A stretch of 64,000 nucleotides of DNA from Kitasatospora sp. NBC_01246 (GCF_036226505.1 NZ_CP108484.1:3906001-3970000); one strand, 5' to 3'. Shown: positions 44,875 to 53,432, counted from the stretch's first letter. Numbers and translations are program-made. The notes: generated by a model from the sequence alone, not told the origin.

Positions 44875-46209
44875 TCAGCTCCGCCGGATCGGCGGCACCC
44901 GGTAGGTGCCGTCGAGGGCGGCCGGCTTCGGCTGGTAGAGCCGGATGATCGGCCGGAACTCCCCCGCCGGGGTCGGCAGCCAGTTCGCCTCCTCCGCCGG
45001 GTCGGTGGGGCGGTCGTGCTGCAGCCGGAGCGTCAGCGAGCCGTCCTCGGCGTAGACCAGGCCGGGCGTCCGGTCGCCGATCGAATAGCGCTCGATCGGG
45101 TTCGCGACCAGGTAGTAGTCCGGCAGGCCGTACATGGTGACGGACCAGAAGGCCTCGGCCGGCGGCGGCTGGTCCAGGCGCAGCGTGTACCTGTGGGCGC
45201 CGCTCAGCGGCCGCCCGTCGGCGTCGTCGTACGTCATCGCGTAGGTGGCCTCGTACGCGTGGTTGCCCCAGAGTCCGGCGCGGGCGGCGGCGGCGCGGCT
45301 GAGGTAGGCGGCGCGGCGGTCCGGGATGCGCCACTCCGGGTCGTCGATGGTGCCGGGGCCGAGGAAGTCGACGTTGAAGTCGAACAGGTGCAGCCCGGAG
45401 CGCCACTCGCCGGCCGGGTGGTCCTCCGGCGGCCGGGTGGCGGCCTCGACCCGTTCCCGGCCCGCGGCCAGGCCCTTGAGGAGGGCGAGGGTCCACTCGG
45501 GCTCGGCGGCGCGGTACGGCGACGGTCCGGTGTCGAGCAGGCCGAGCGGGGCGAAGCGCTGCTGGTACTCGACGTCCGGCCCGGCGGGCGGGAAGGCCGC
45601 CATCCAGATCCGCAGCCGTTCGAAGAAGGCCAGCCGCTCGGGCACCGCGGGGTCCGGCTCGGGCAGCCCGGCGGCCAGCCCGCCCGGCTCCAGCGGTTCG
45701 AGCGTCAGCCCTTCCTGGAGGACCCGGACGCGCGGCAGGTCCTCCGGGCCGGTGCAGGCGAAGCGGCCGACGACGGTGGCCACGGTGGTCGGCGAGACGA
45801 TCACGCGTTCCCGGTCCGGCGGGGTCCCGTGCCAGCCGGGCGGGACGACCAGCCAGGTCTGCGCGCCGGTGCCGGTGGCCCGCCGGCCGAGGTAGGCGAA
45901 GTTGTCGGTCCACGCGCCGACGAACTGCAGGACGTAGTAGGCCCCGTCGGTGTCCGGTACCCGCAGCACCTGCGGACCCTCGGAGAGGTCGAGCTGGGCG
46001 ATCGAGTAGACGGTGTCGTTGTTGACGGAGACGAAGGGGTCGTCCGGGCCGGCCAGTCTGGTCGCGTGGCTGAAGTCGTTGAAGGGGGCCGCCGGCAGGG
46101 TCCCCAGGCCGCCTGCGGTGAAGCGCTCGACCATGGTGAGGTCGGAGACCAGCGGGTAGCCGTAGACGTAGGCGTCGGCGGCCAGGGCCTCCAGCTCGGG
46201 CTGGGTCAT
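44875..46209 (-). CDS. DUF1254/DUF1214 protein A
   Basis: The 444-residue protein starts at ATG 46209 with GGAAGGA upstream. The N-terminal DUF1254 domain begins AADAYVYGYPLVSDLTMVERF and continues VNNDTVYSIAQLDLSEGPQVLRVPD and YYVLQFVGAWTDNFAYLG; the C-terminal DUF1214 domain ends GAHRYTLRLDQPPPAEAFWSVTMYGLPDYYLV and the RYSIGDRTPGLVY segment. No signal peptide is seen, unlike many gram-negative relatives. Function of the family is unknown. The upstream neighbour encodes a paralogue. Confidence 0.88.
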   Translation of the reverse strand: MTQPELEALAADAYVYGYPLVSDLTMVERFTAGGLGTLPAAPFNDFSHATRLAGPDDPFVSVNNDTVYSIAQLDLSEGPQVLRVPDTDGAYYVLQFVGAWTDNFAYLGRRATGTGAQTWLVVPPGWHGTPPDRERVIVSPTTVATVVGRFACTGPEDLPRVRVLQEGLTLEPLEPGGLAAGLPEPDPAVPERLAFFERLRIWMAAFPPAGPDVEYQQRFAPLGLLDTGPSPYRAAEPEWTLALLKGLAAGRERVEAATRPPEDHPAGEWRSGLHLFDFNVDFLGPGTIDDPEWRIPDRRAAYLSRAAAARAGLWGNHAYEATYAMTYDDADGRPLSGAHRYTLRLDQPPPAEAFWSVTMYGLPDYYLVANPIERYSIGDRTPGLVYAEDGSLTLRLQHDRPTDPAEEANWLPTPAGEFRPIIRLYQPKPAALDGTYRVPPIRRS

Positions 46210-46222
46210 CGGTAGTCCTTCC

Positions 46223-46314
46223 CGGGGTCCGGGTGGCGGGGTCGGGGTGTGTCGGTGGTGGGTCGTAGGTGGGTGGCGGGTGGTGGGTGGGTAGCGGGTC
46301 GTGGGTGGGTGGTG
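46223..46314 (+). repeat. G-run array, potential G-quadruplex
   Basis: About a dozen GGG or GGGG runs separated by 1-7 bases (repeats of GGTGGGT, GGCGGGT, GTGGGTGGGT) fill the gap between the two DUF1254 genes. The G-rich strand is the template of both genes. Confidence 0.75.
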
Positions 46315-46344
46315 CCGCTCGCGGGGCTGGAGGCGGTGCCGGGC

Positions 46345-47730
46345 TCAGCGTGGCGTCAGCGGTGGGAGCGCCCAACGGCCTTCGCGGGCCCGCTCGTCCG
46401 GTCCGTAGAGCCGGACGACCACCTCGAACGGGCCGTCGGGCGCGGGCAGCCAGTTGGCCGAGTGCTGGGCGTCGGCCGGGCGCTTGTGCTGGAGGTAGAG
46501 GGTGAGGCCGCCGTCCGGGTCGCGGGCCAGCCCGGGGGTGCGGTCGCCGATCGAGTAGCGGTCCAGCGGGTTGTCGACCAGTCGGCGCCCGGGGAGCGCG
46601 TACATGGTCGCCGACCAGAAGAACCGAGCGGGCGGCAGCGCGTCCGGTCCGAAGCGCAGGACGTAGTCGTGCTCGCCGGTGTTCGGCGGGCTGTTGCCGT
46701 CGCTGTCGGCCGTCCAGGCGCCGTACCAGACCTCCTCGACGGGCAGCCCGTACAGGTCCCGCAAGGCGCCGACGGCCCGCCGGAGGTGGTCCGTGCCGAG
46801 CCGCTCGCGCGTGCCGGAGAGGCCGGCCGTGTCCCCGGCCCCTTGCCCGGTCCGATCCCCGGTCCGATCCCCGGTCCGATCTGCGGCCCGATCTGCGGCC
46901 CGTTCGGCGGCCCGGGTGAGTTCGGCCCGGGCGTCGGCGATGCCGCGCCCGATCTCGGCGCGGACCTCGATCGGCAGCGCGGCGGGCTCGAACTCGCCCC
47001 GGCCGTCGATGCCCAGATCGGTGAGCCGGCCGCGCAGGTCGGCGTCGGCGGGCAGCACGGGGCAGAAGCCGAGCAGGAAGTCGAGGAAGCCGAAGAACTC
47101 GATGGTGCCCAGCACCTCCTCCCGCCAGACCGGCCAGACGGGGTTGGGTGCGGGCGGCGGTGCCGCGGTGCCCGCGTACTCGTGCAGCGGGCGCAGCCGG
47201 TACTGCCGCTGGAGGCCCTTCAGCTCCTCGACCGCCTCCGGCGAGGTACCGCCGAGGTGGGTGCGGCCGACGATGCCGATCAGCTCGGTGGCGGTGCGGA
47301 TGACACCGGCCGTGCCCTCGGGCACCGCGCCCTGCCAGCCGGGGCCCGCCACCAGGTAGTCGCCGGCCTCCCGGCCGGTGGCCCGGGTGCCGATGAACCC
47401 GGCATAGGAGGTGTCGAGTTCGTGCAGTGGGAGGACGTAGTAGCGGTCCTCGGCGGGCACCGAGACGACCCACGGTTCGGCCCGGAGGTCGAGCCAGGCC
47501 CAGGAGTACCGGGTGTCGTTGTCGGGCGTGACGACGTCGGTGGTCGCCGGGGTGGGGGGCTGCGCATGGTGCCGGAAGACGCCGAAGCCGCCGATGTGGC
47601 GCGGGTCCGCGTCGTCGACGGCCTGCGGGTAGAGCGTCCGGTAGTTCTCCAGGAGCGGGAACCCCCAGATCCATGCCTCGGCGGCGGTCGCGCGGACGGT
47701 GGCCGGATCCACGAGTGCCGGGTTGCCCAT
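46345..47730 (-). CDS. DUF1254/DUF1214 protein B
   Basis: The 461-residue paralogue of the protein at 44875-46209 starts at ATG 47730 after GGGGAGAG. It has EAWIWGFPLLENYRTLYPQAV, VTPDNDTRYSWAWLDLRAEPWVVSVP, YYVLPLHELDTSYAGFIGTRATG (DUF1254), a longer insert (~220-320, rich in Arg/Ala and with repeated RADR and GDRT elements), then YVLRFGPDALPPARFFWSATMYALPGRRLVDNPLDRYSIGDRTPGL (in part; DUF1214). It is cotranscribed in all likelihood with protein A. Both lack an evident export signal. Confidence 0.88.
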   Translation of the reverse strand: MGNPALVDPATVRATAAEAWIWGFPLLENYRTLYPQAVDDADPRHIGGFGVFRHHAQPPTPATTDVVTPDNDTRYSWAWLDLRAEPWVVSVPAEDRYYVLPLHELDTSYAGFIGTRATGREAGDYLVAGPGWQGAVPEGTAGVIRTATELIGIVGRTHLGGTSPEAVEELKGLQRQYRLRPLHEYAGTAAPPPAPNPVWPVWREEVLGTIEFFGFLDFLLGFCPVLPADADLRGRLTDLGIDGRGEFEPAALPIEVRAEIGRGIADARAELTRAAERAADRAADRTGDRTGDRTGQGAGDTAGLSGTRERLGTDHLRRAVGALRDLYGLPVEEVWYGAWTADSDGNSPPNTGEHDYVLRFGPDALPPARFFWSATMYALPGRRLVDNPLDRYSIGDRTPGLARDPDGGLTLYLQHKRPADAQHSANWLPAPDGPFEVVVRLYGPDERAREGRWALPPLTPR

Positions 47731-47862
47731 GCTGTCGCTCTCCCCTGCCTCGGCGCATGCCCCTTATCCGGACATACAGGTTCAAACGGATCCTAGGGGC
47801 GGCCCAGTCGATCAGCATGTCGGCGATGCCGGAAGGGGCCCCGCCCGCGCACCCGGGCCCCG

Positions 47863-47981
47863 GGGTACATCCGGAGTGGGTTCGCGATGCTTCCGGAGTA
47901 CGCCTGGGGTACCTCCGAGGTAGCTCCGGGTGCGTCCGGAGGCCTCCGGAGTGCGCCCGGGGTATCTCCGGGTGCGTCCGC
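47863..47981. repeat. Degenerate TCCGG(A/G)GTGCG repeats
   Basis: The divergent 300-bp region between the DUF1254 and SDR genes contains at least seven copies of a TCCGGAGTG-like unit, three of them preceded by GGGGTA(C/T). No gene is seen here. Confidence 0.6.
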
Positions 47982-48031
47982 CCGCCGCGAACGGAAGCCT
48001 GTGGCGGGTCCGACCGGGAGAGGCTGGCGAT

Positions 48032-49099
48032 ATGAAGATCCTCTTGCTCGGCGGTTCGTCCTTCCTCGGACGGGCCTACGCTTCGCAGGCCCTCGACCGG
48101 GGCCACGACGTGACCACCTTCAACCGCGGCCGCTCCGGCAGCGACCTGCCCGGCGTCGAGACCGTCCGGGGCGAGCGCGACTCCGCCGACGACCTGGCCC
48201 GGCTGGTCGAGGGACGGCGGTGGGACGCCGTCGTCGACACCTCGGCGCAGCAGCCCGCCCAGGCCGCGCTCTCCGCCCGGCTGCTGCGCGCGCACGCGGA
48301 CCACTACACCTTCGTCTCCTCCGTGCACGCCTTCGCCGACTGGCCGGCCCGGGCGGTGGACGAGACCGCGCCCCTGCACCCCTGCCCCGCCGACACCCCG
48401 CCCGACCAGCCCCCCGGCAACCCCCTCAAGGCCGGCTGCGAACGCGCGGTGCTGGAGGGATTCGGGGCCGACCGCACGCTGATCCTCAACAGCGGCCTGC
48501 TGATCGGCCCTCACGAGAACGGCGGCCGCCTGCCGTGGTGGCTGGAGCGGATGGCCCGCGGCGGCCGGGTACTGGCTCCGGGTGACCCGACCCGGGCGAT
48601 GCAGGTCATCGACGTCCGCGACTTCGCGGTGTTCGGCGTGACCGCGCTGGAGGCCGGTCGTACCGGGCGCTACCTCACCACCGCCCCGGCCGGGAACGTC
48701 ACCTTCGGGGAGTTCCTGGCGACCTGCGTCGAGGTGGTCGGCGAGACCGTCGACGGAGACGGCGCCGCCCACCCGCCGGCGGAGCTCGTCTGGGTCGAGG
48801 ACGGCCAGCTGCTCGCCGAAGGTCCGGACAGCGTCCAGCCCTGGAGCGAACTCCCGCTCTGGGCACCCGACGTGCCGGAGCTGGCGGGCGTCTGGCTCGC
48901 CGACACCGCCCGGGCGCAGGCGGCCGGCCTGCGGTGTCGGCCGTTCGCCGACACCGCCCGGGACACCTGGGCCTGGCTCCGCGCGCGCGGCCCGGCCGAG
49001 GACACCGACGCCGACGGGCTCAAGGGCCGCAAGGGTGCCGCTCAGAAGGCCGGCATGGTCCCCGCCAAGGAGCAGCGCCTGCTCGCCGCCCTCGCGTAG
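48032..49099 (+). CDS. Atypical SDR / NAD-dependent epimerase-dehydratase-like protein
   Basis: The 355-residue protein starts KILLLGGSSFLGRAYASQALDRGHDVTTFNRG, an extended-SDR nucleotide-binding motif (GGSSFLG), followed by YTFVSSVHAFADW and LILNSGLLIGPHE. Where extended SDRs have YxxxK, the residue four before Lys133 is Gly129 (GNPLK), so the catalytic Tyr is missing. The C-terminal part (TFGEFLATCVEVVG, WSELPLWAPDVPELAG) matches a common actinobacterial family used as oxidoreductase of unknown substrate. GAGAGG precedes the ATG. A strong terminator follows. Confidence 0.85.
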   Translation: MKILLLGGSSFLGRAYASQALDRGHDVTTFNRGRSGSDLPGVETVRGERDSADDLARLVEGRRWDAVVDTSAQQPAQAALSARLLRAHADHYTFVSSVHAFADWPARAVDETAPLHPCPADTPPDQPPGNPLKAGCERAVLEGFGADRTLILNSGLLIGPHENGGRLPWWLERMARGGRVLAPGDPTRAMQVIDVRDFAVFGVTALEAGRTGRYLTTAPAGNVTFGEFLATCVEVVGETVDGDGAAHPPAELVWVEDGQLLAEGPDSVQPWSELPLWAPDVPELAGVWLADTARAQAAGLRCRPFADTARDTWAWLRARGPAEDTDADGLKGRKGAAQKAGMVPAKEQRLLAALA

Positions 49100-49134
49100 C
49101 GCGATGCGGGCCGCGTCCTGCGCACCGACGCTGT

Positions 49135-49167
49135 CTGGCTCGCCGCCCTACCGAGGCGGCGAGCCAG
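49135..49167. terminator. Bidirectional terminator between SDR and polyprenyl transferase genes
   Basis: Perfect 13-bp stem (CTGGCTCGCCGCC and complement), 7-nt loop. Confidence 0.85.
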
Positions 49168-49314
49168 GCGGGTCCGTCGGGCCCGGGCGGGCCAGGAGAC
49201 CGGGGCTGTGGTCACCGGACCGACGCGATCAGTGCGCACGCCCGGGCGGCAGGAACCGGCACGCGCGCCGGGCGGCGCGGACCGGACCGTGTGTCGCGGC
49301 CGACGGGCCCCCGG

Positions 49315-50364
49315 TCAGTGCGTCCGCCGGGTGACCAACTCGGCGAGCGCCAGCAGTTCGTCGGCCGCGGACGGCTCGGGCACCGCCGTCGCCAACTGGC
49401 CGAGCGCGGTGGCCATCCGCTCGCACGACTCCCCCTGCGCCCAGCCCCGGCCGCCCGCACCCTCCACCGCGGCCGCGCAACGGCTCAATTCCTCCGGGCT
49501 GAGCGGACGCGCGACCGCGTACAGCTCGGCCAGCGCCCGCCCGTCGGGCGTGTCGGAGCCCAGCGCCGCCACCACCGGCAGGGACTTCTTGCGTGCCACC
49601 AAGTCCGCCCCGACCGGCTTGCCGGTGACGGCGGGATCCCCCCAGATCCCGATCAGATCGTCGATGAGCTGGAATGCCAGGCCGATCTCCCGGCCGAAGC
49701 CGTCCATCGCCTGCGCCGCCTCCTCCGAGGCGCCCGCGTACTGCGCGCCCATCGCGCAGGCGGCCCCGAGCAGCGCACCCGTCTTCGCCTCCGCCATCGC
49801 CAGACACTCGGCGAGCGAAACGTCACTGCGCTGCTCGAAGGCGCAGTCGATCTGCTGGCCCTCGCAGAGTTCGACCACGCAGTCGGTGAGCCGGCGGATC
49901 GCGCCCTGCGCGGCCGGGTGGGTGTCCTCCGCGAGGAGGCGCAGCGCCAGCGAGTGCATGGCGTCGCCCGCCAGGATGGCCTCGGTCGTGCCGAACACCC
50001 GCCAGGCGGTGGGGCGGTGGCGCCTGGTCTCGTCACGGTCGATGACGTCGTCGTGGAGCAGGGTGAAGTTGTGGACGAGCTCGACGGCCGCCGCCGCCGC
50101 GGTCGCGGTCACCGTGGTGCCGCCGAGCGCCTGGGTGGCGGCCAGGACCATGGCCGGCCTGATCGCCTTGCCGGAGGGTGCGGCGGCCGGTGAGCCGTCG
50201 GCCTCCCACCAGCCGAAGTGGTAGCCGGCCACCTTGCGCATCGAGCCGGGCAGCGAGTCGACCGCGGCGCGCAGGACCGGATCGACCAGACCACGGGTGC
50301 GGGCGAGCACGTCCTCCGCCTCGTGGCCCTCCCGGTGCTCCCGCTCCAACGTGAAACTTCCCAT
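49315..50364 (-). CDS. Polyprenyl diphosphate synthase, probable family 2 encapsulin cargo
   Basis: The 349-residue trans-isoprenyl transferase has the first Asp-rich motif DDVID (105-109, in HNFTLLHDDVIDRDETRRHRPT), GDAMHSLAL, the Lys of EAKTGALLGAAC and the second motif as FQLIDDLIGIWGDPAVTGKP (Asp235, Asp236). It condenses isopentenyl diphosphate with allylic diphosphates to C15-C20 or longer products. GGGGGAGG precedes ATG 50364. It lies 87 nt after the encapsulin shell gene, and family 2B encapsulins often neighbour such enzymes. The N-terminal region before the core is only ~24 charged residues, shorter than the disordered loading tails I recall for terpene-cyclase cargos. Confidence 0.88.
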   Translation of the reverse strand: MGSFTLEREHREGHEAEDVLARTRGLVDPVLRAAVDSLPGSMRKVAGYHFGWWEADGSPAAAPSGKAIRPAMVLAATQALGGTTVTATAAAAAVELVHNFTLLHDDVIDRDETRRHRPTAWRVFGTTEAILAGDAMHSLALRLLAEDTHPAAQGAIRRLTDCVVELCEGQQIDCAFEQRSDVSLAECLAMAEAKTGALLGAACAMGAQYAGASEEAAQAMDGFGREIGLAFQLIDDLIGIWGDPAVTGKPVGADLVARKKSLPVVAALGSDTPDGRALAELYAVARPLSPEELSRCAAAVEGAGGRGWAQGESCERMATALGQLATAVPEPSAADELLALAELVTRRTH

Positions 50365-50451
50365 GGGTTCCTCCCCCTGATGGTGGGCGCCGTCCGGCCG
50401 GCCGCGGGACCCCCGCGACCGGCCGGACGGCGCGATGCCGATCGACCCCGG

Positions 50452-51879
50452 TCAGTCGTGGTGGTGCGCGACGTCGACGTTCTCCAGCACGCCCACCGCG
50501 TCGGGCACCAGAATGGCGGCGGAGTAGTAGGCGCTGACGAGATAGGAAATGACGGCCTTCTCGCTGATCCCCATGAACCGCACCGAGAGGCTCGGCTGGT
50601 ATTCATCGGGAATTCCGGTCTGGTGCAGCCCGATGACACCCTGGTTGTCCTCGCCGGTGCGCAGCGCGAGGATCGAGCTGGTGTGACCACCGACGACCGG
50701 GATCTTGTTGCACGGGAAGACCGGCACCCCCCGCCAGGCGAACACCGGCTTGCCCTGGACCTCGACGGTGTCCGGGTAGAGGCCGCGGCGGTTGCACTCC
50801 CGGCCGATGGCGGCGATCGCCTTGGGGTGGGCGAGGAACATCTTGGTGCCGCGGCGCCGGCTCAGCAGCTCGTCCATGTCGTCCGGGGTGGGCGGGCCGG
50901 AGTGGGTCTGGATCCGCTGCTCGTACGCGGCGTTCCGCAGGAGCCCGAACTCCGGGTTGTTGATCAGCTCGGCCTCCTGGCGCTCGCGCAGCGCCTCGAT
51001 GGTCAGCCGGAGCTGGTGCTCGGTCTGGTTCATCGGCTGGTTGTAGAGGTCGGCGACCCGGCTGTGCACCTTCAGCACCGTCTGGGCGACGCTCAGCTCG
51101 TACTCGCGCGGCTTCAGCTCGTAGTCCACGAAGGCGCCGGGCAGCTCGTACTCGCCGTGGTGCCCGGCGGAGAGCTCGATCGCCGCCTCGCCGTGCTTGT
51201 TCTGCGCCTGCTGGAAGCCCGCCAGGTAGTCCATGATCTGCAGCTGCAGTGCCTCGGAACGCTCCGCGAGCTCCTGGAACGACGGCCAGGAGAGCGCCAG
51301 CAGCGTGCCCGCGGTGGCGGCCTTCACCGCGTACGGCCAGCTGCCGTCCTCGCGCTGGAGCACCTCGTCGCCCAGGTGGTCGCCGTCGGCGAGGGAGCCG
51401 AGCACCACCTCTTCGCCGTACTTGCCCGTTCCCCACCGGTCGAGCTTGCCGTGCGCGATGATGAGGACCTCGTCGATCGGCGTCCCCGCCGTGACCAGGA
51501 CCTCACCGGCGGAGAAATCGCGTTGGACGAAGCGACCGGCCAGCGCCTCCAGCACCGCGTCGTCCTCGAACCCGCGCAGCACCGGCACCTCGCGCAGGGT
51601 GGGTGGGACGATCCTCACCTCGGAGCCCGTCTGGACGACACTCACCCGGCCGCGGCCGACCGCGTACCGCAGGCGCCGGTTGACCCGGTAGGTACCGCCG
51701 GAGACCTGGACCCACGGCAGCATCCTGAGCAGCCAGCGCGGGCTGATGCCCTGCATCTGCGGCGCGGACTTGGTGGTCGTCGCGAGGTTCCTCGCGCCGG
51801 CCGTACCGAGGCTCTGCTGCGAACCGGATTGCGGTGTACCGCCCGGCGCAGGAATACCGACGTTGGTTTCGGTCGACAT
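50452..51879 (-). CDS. Family 2B encapsulin nanocompartment shell protein (with cyclic-nucleotide-binding-like domain)
   Basis: ATG 51879 ([14 protein letters not shown]) follows AAAGG; an in-frame extension into the AT-rich leader is rejected. The 475-residue protein has a disordered N-terminus (~1-42), an N-arm ([26 protein letters not shown]), an inserted cNMP-binding-like domain (~95-215, [38 protein letters not shown]) and an HK97-type shell fold (NINNPE-like [104 protein letters not shown]). This is the SrpI-like family 2B layout. The canonical phosphate-binding Arg of cNMP domains is not seen (WPYAVKAAT). It should assemble into a capsule around the downstream enzyme. Confidence 0.9.
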   Translation of the reverse strand: MSTETNVGIPAPGGTPQSGSQQSLGTAGARNLATTTKSAPQMQGISPRWLLRMLPWVQVSGGTYRVNRRLRYAVGRGRVSVVQTGSEVRIVPPTLREVPVLRGFEDDAVLEALAGRFVQRDFSAGEVLVTAGTPIDEVLIIAHGKLDRWGTGKYGEEVVLGSLADGDHLGDEVLQREDGSWPYAVKAATAGTLLALSWPSFQELAERSEALQLQIMDYLAGFQQAQNKHGEAAIELSAGHHGEYELPGAFVDYELKPREYELSVAQTVLKVHSRVADLYNQPMNQTEHQLRLTIEALRERQEAELINNPEFGLLRNAAYEQRIQTHSGPPTPDDMDELLSRRRGTKMFLAHPKAIAAIGRECNRRGLYPDTVEVQGKPVFAWRGVPVFPCNKIPVVGGHTSSILALRTGEDNQGVIGLHQTGIPDEYQPSLSVRFMGISEKAVISYLVSAYYSAAILVPDAVGVLENVDVAHHHD

Positions 51880-51996
51880 AGGGAGCCTTTCGCATACCCG
51901 ATGAAGTGTCGCCTTGCAAGAATCATGATGGGCCCATTCGAAGGCTTCCACAATCACTCTTTCGAGTGGTCGGAATAACCGAACAAATAGGACCAC

Positions 51997-52012
51997 TAGA
52001 TCACCTGATCTA
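51997..52012. promoter_or_regulatory. Palindrome TAGATCA-CC-TGATCTA upstream of the encapsulin gene
   Basis: Perfect 7-bp arms with a 2-bp spacer in a 150-bp AT-rich island. CACTC-TTTC-GAGTG at 51954-51967 lies closer to the gene. Likely operator. Confidence 0.55.
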
Positions 52013-52017
52013 TTTCA

Positions 52018-52046
52018 GTTCGACCCCTATTCGAACGCGGTCGAAC
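52018..52046. promoter_or_regulatory. Inverted repeat GTTCGACC-N13-GGTCGAAC
   Basis: Perfect 8-bp arms next to the preceding palindrome. The rest of the interval 52047-52249 is C-rich and holds no gene; TAAGGT at 52155-52160 could be a -10 box for the ATP-grasp gene. Confidence 0.45.
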
Positions 52047-52249
52047 CCCTCCTTCCGGACCCCGGCCGCACCCCGACGCCACCCCCGGCCGACCCCCGGC
52101 CGGACCCCGCCCCGGCCACCGGCCCACCCGCCGTCCACCCCGGCGAGCCGGGCCGCTAAGGTGCGCCTCAAGGGCCACGGGGCCAGTGACGAACGAGTGG
52201 CCGCACCGGATGCCCTCCCCCTCGTTCACCCCTGCCCTGGGAGGCCTTC

Positions 52250-53314
52250 ATGAGTGCCCCCGTACGTGTCTGGCTCAACCGCACCTACGCCGAGAACGTC
52301 TTCTTCATCGAACAGTTGCGCGCCGCGCCGCGCCCCGTCCGGATCCACGCGACCCACGTCGACGCCGACTCCCCGGTGCTCGCCGCCGCCGACCACGCCA
52401 CCCTGGAACCGGGCGACCTCCCCCCGGACGCCTACGTCGCCTACGCGCTCGACTACTGCGCCCGCCACGCGATCGACGTCTTCCTGCCCCGGCTCAACCA
52501 GCTCGCGATCTCGCTGCACCACCAGGAGTTCGAGGCGATCGGCACCGCCCTCGTCTGCCCGCCCGCCACCGCCATCGCGGCCTTCGACAGCAAGGCCGAC
52601 GGCTACGCGGCGATCGCCGCCGCCGGACTGCCCACCCCGCCGTGGTGGCTGGTCCGGAGCGCCGACGACCTGCTCGCCGCCGTCGACCGGATCGAGTCCG
52701 CCGGGCTCACCGCCTGCCTCAAGCCCGCTTCCGGCGCCGGCGGCGAGGGCTTCCGGATGCTCACCCGCGAGCCCTTCGGCCTGCACCGGCTGGCCGGCTG
52801 GGACAGCCGGGTCCAGGTCGACCAGGTGGCCGCCGCGCTGGCGGCCGCCGACGAGCCGGCCGACCTGCTGGTGATGCCCTACCTGGAGGGTCCCGAGATA
52901 TCGGTCGACTGCCTCGGCGACCGCGACGGCACCCTGCTCGCCGCGGTCGGCCGCAGCAAGCACCGGCGCCGCCGGAGCTTCACCACCGCGCCGCGGTACC
53001 TGGAGCCCACCCGCCGGCTGATCGAGTCCGTCGGGATGTCCTTCCTGTCCAACGTGCAGTTCCGCCACCTGGCCGGGGAGCCGGTGGTCATCGACGTCAA
53101 CACCCGCCCCTCCGGAGGTCTGCACCAGCTGCGCCTGTGCGGCCTCAACCTGCCGTGGAACGCGGTGCAGTTGGCGCTCGGCGAGCGGCCGGACACCGTG
53201 CCCACCGGGGATCCGGCCGGGATCGACTACACCCTGGTCTCCGGGATCCAGCCGGTCCTGCCGCGCCAGGGTTCGTTCGACCGCGGTCCGGCCGCGGTCG
53301 AACTCGTGCACTGA
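52250..53314 (+). CDS. ATP-grasp domain protein (carbamoyl-phosphate-synthetase-like)
   Basis: The 354-residue protein starts at ATG after GGGAGG. The pre-ATP-grasp region (VRVWLNRTYAENVFFIEQLR, DADSPVLAAADH, DVFLPRLNQLAIS) leads to the ATP-grasp core: FDSKADGYAAIAAAGLPTPPWW, CLKPASGAGGEGFRML, LLVMPYLEGPEISVDCLGD, and the metal site VIDVNTRPSGGLHQL. Such ligases join a carboxylate to an amine or thiol via acyl phosphate. Neither substrate is apparent. It is divergent from the encapsulin operon and shares its regulatory interval, so coregulation is possible. Confidence 0.85.
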   Translation: MSAPVRVWLNRTYAENVFFIEQLRAAPRPVRIHATHVDADSPVLAAADHATLEPGDLPPDAYVAYALDYCARHAIDVFLPRLNQLAISLHHQEFEAIGTALVCPPATAIAAFDSKADGYAAIAAAGLPTPPWWLVRSADDLLAAVDRIESAGLTACLKPASGAGGEGFRMLTREPFGLHRLAGWDSRVQVDQVAAALAAADEPADLLVMPYLEGPEISVDCLGDRDGTLLAAVGRSKHRRRRSFTTAPRYLEPTRRLIESVGMSFLSNVQFRHLAGEPVVIDVNTRPSGGLHQLRLCGLNLPWNAVQLALGERPDTVPTGDPAGIDYTLVSGIQPVLPRQGSFDRGPAAVELVH

Positions 53315-53347
53315 CACCCGTACCGACACCCGCGAACCGCCGCCGGC

Positions 53348-53392
53348 GCCACCCCGCCGGCGGCCACCCCGCCGGCGGCCACCCCGCCGGCG
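53348..53392. repeat. Three perfect 15-bp tandem repeats
   Basis: GCCACCCCGCCGGCG three times in a row between the convergent ATP-grasp and alkyltransferase genes. Repeats are internally self-complementary (CGCCGGCG), so they may fold and end transcription. Confidence 0.85.
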
Positions 53393-53432
53393 GCCACCGC
53401 CCCGGTCGCCGCCCGTGCTCCGCCCGGCCCCG

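Noticed and set aside
44852..48772. 1306-residue minus-strand frame across two DUF1254 genes
   Set aside because: Shadow frame; both DUF1254 proteins read cleanly in another frame with SD sites and domains.
51880..51996. N-terminal extension of the encapsulin frame
   Set aside because: It runs into the AT-rich regulatory island with unlikely residues; ATG 51879 has an SD-like AAAGG and matches family starts.
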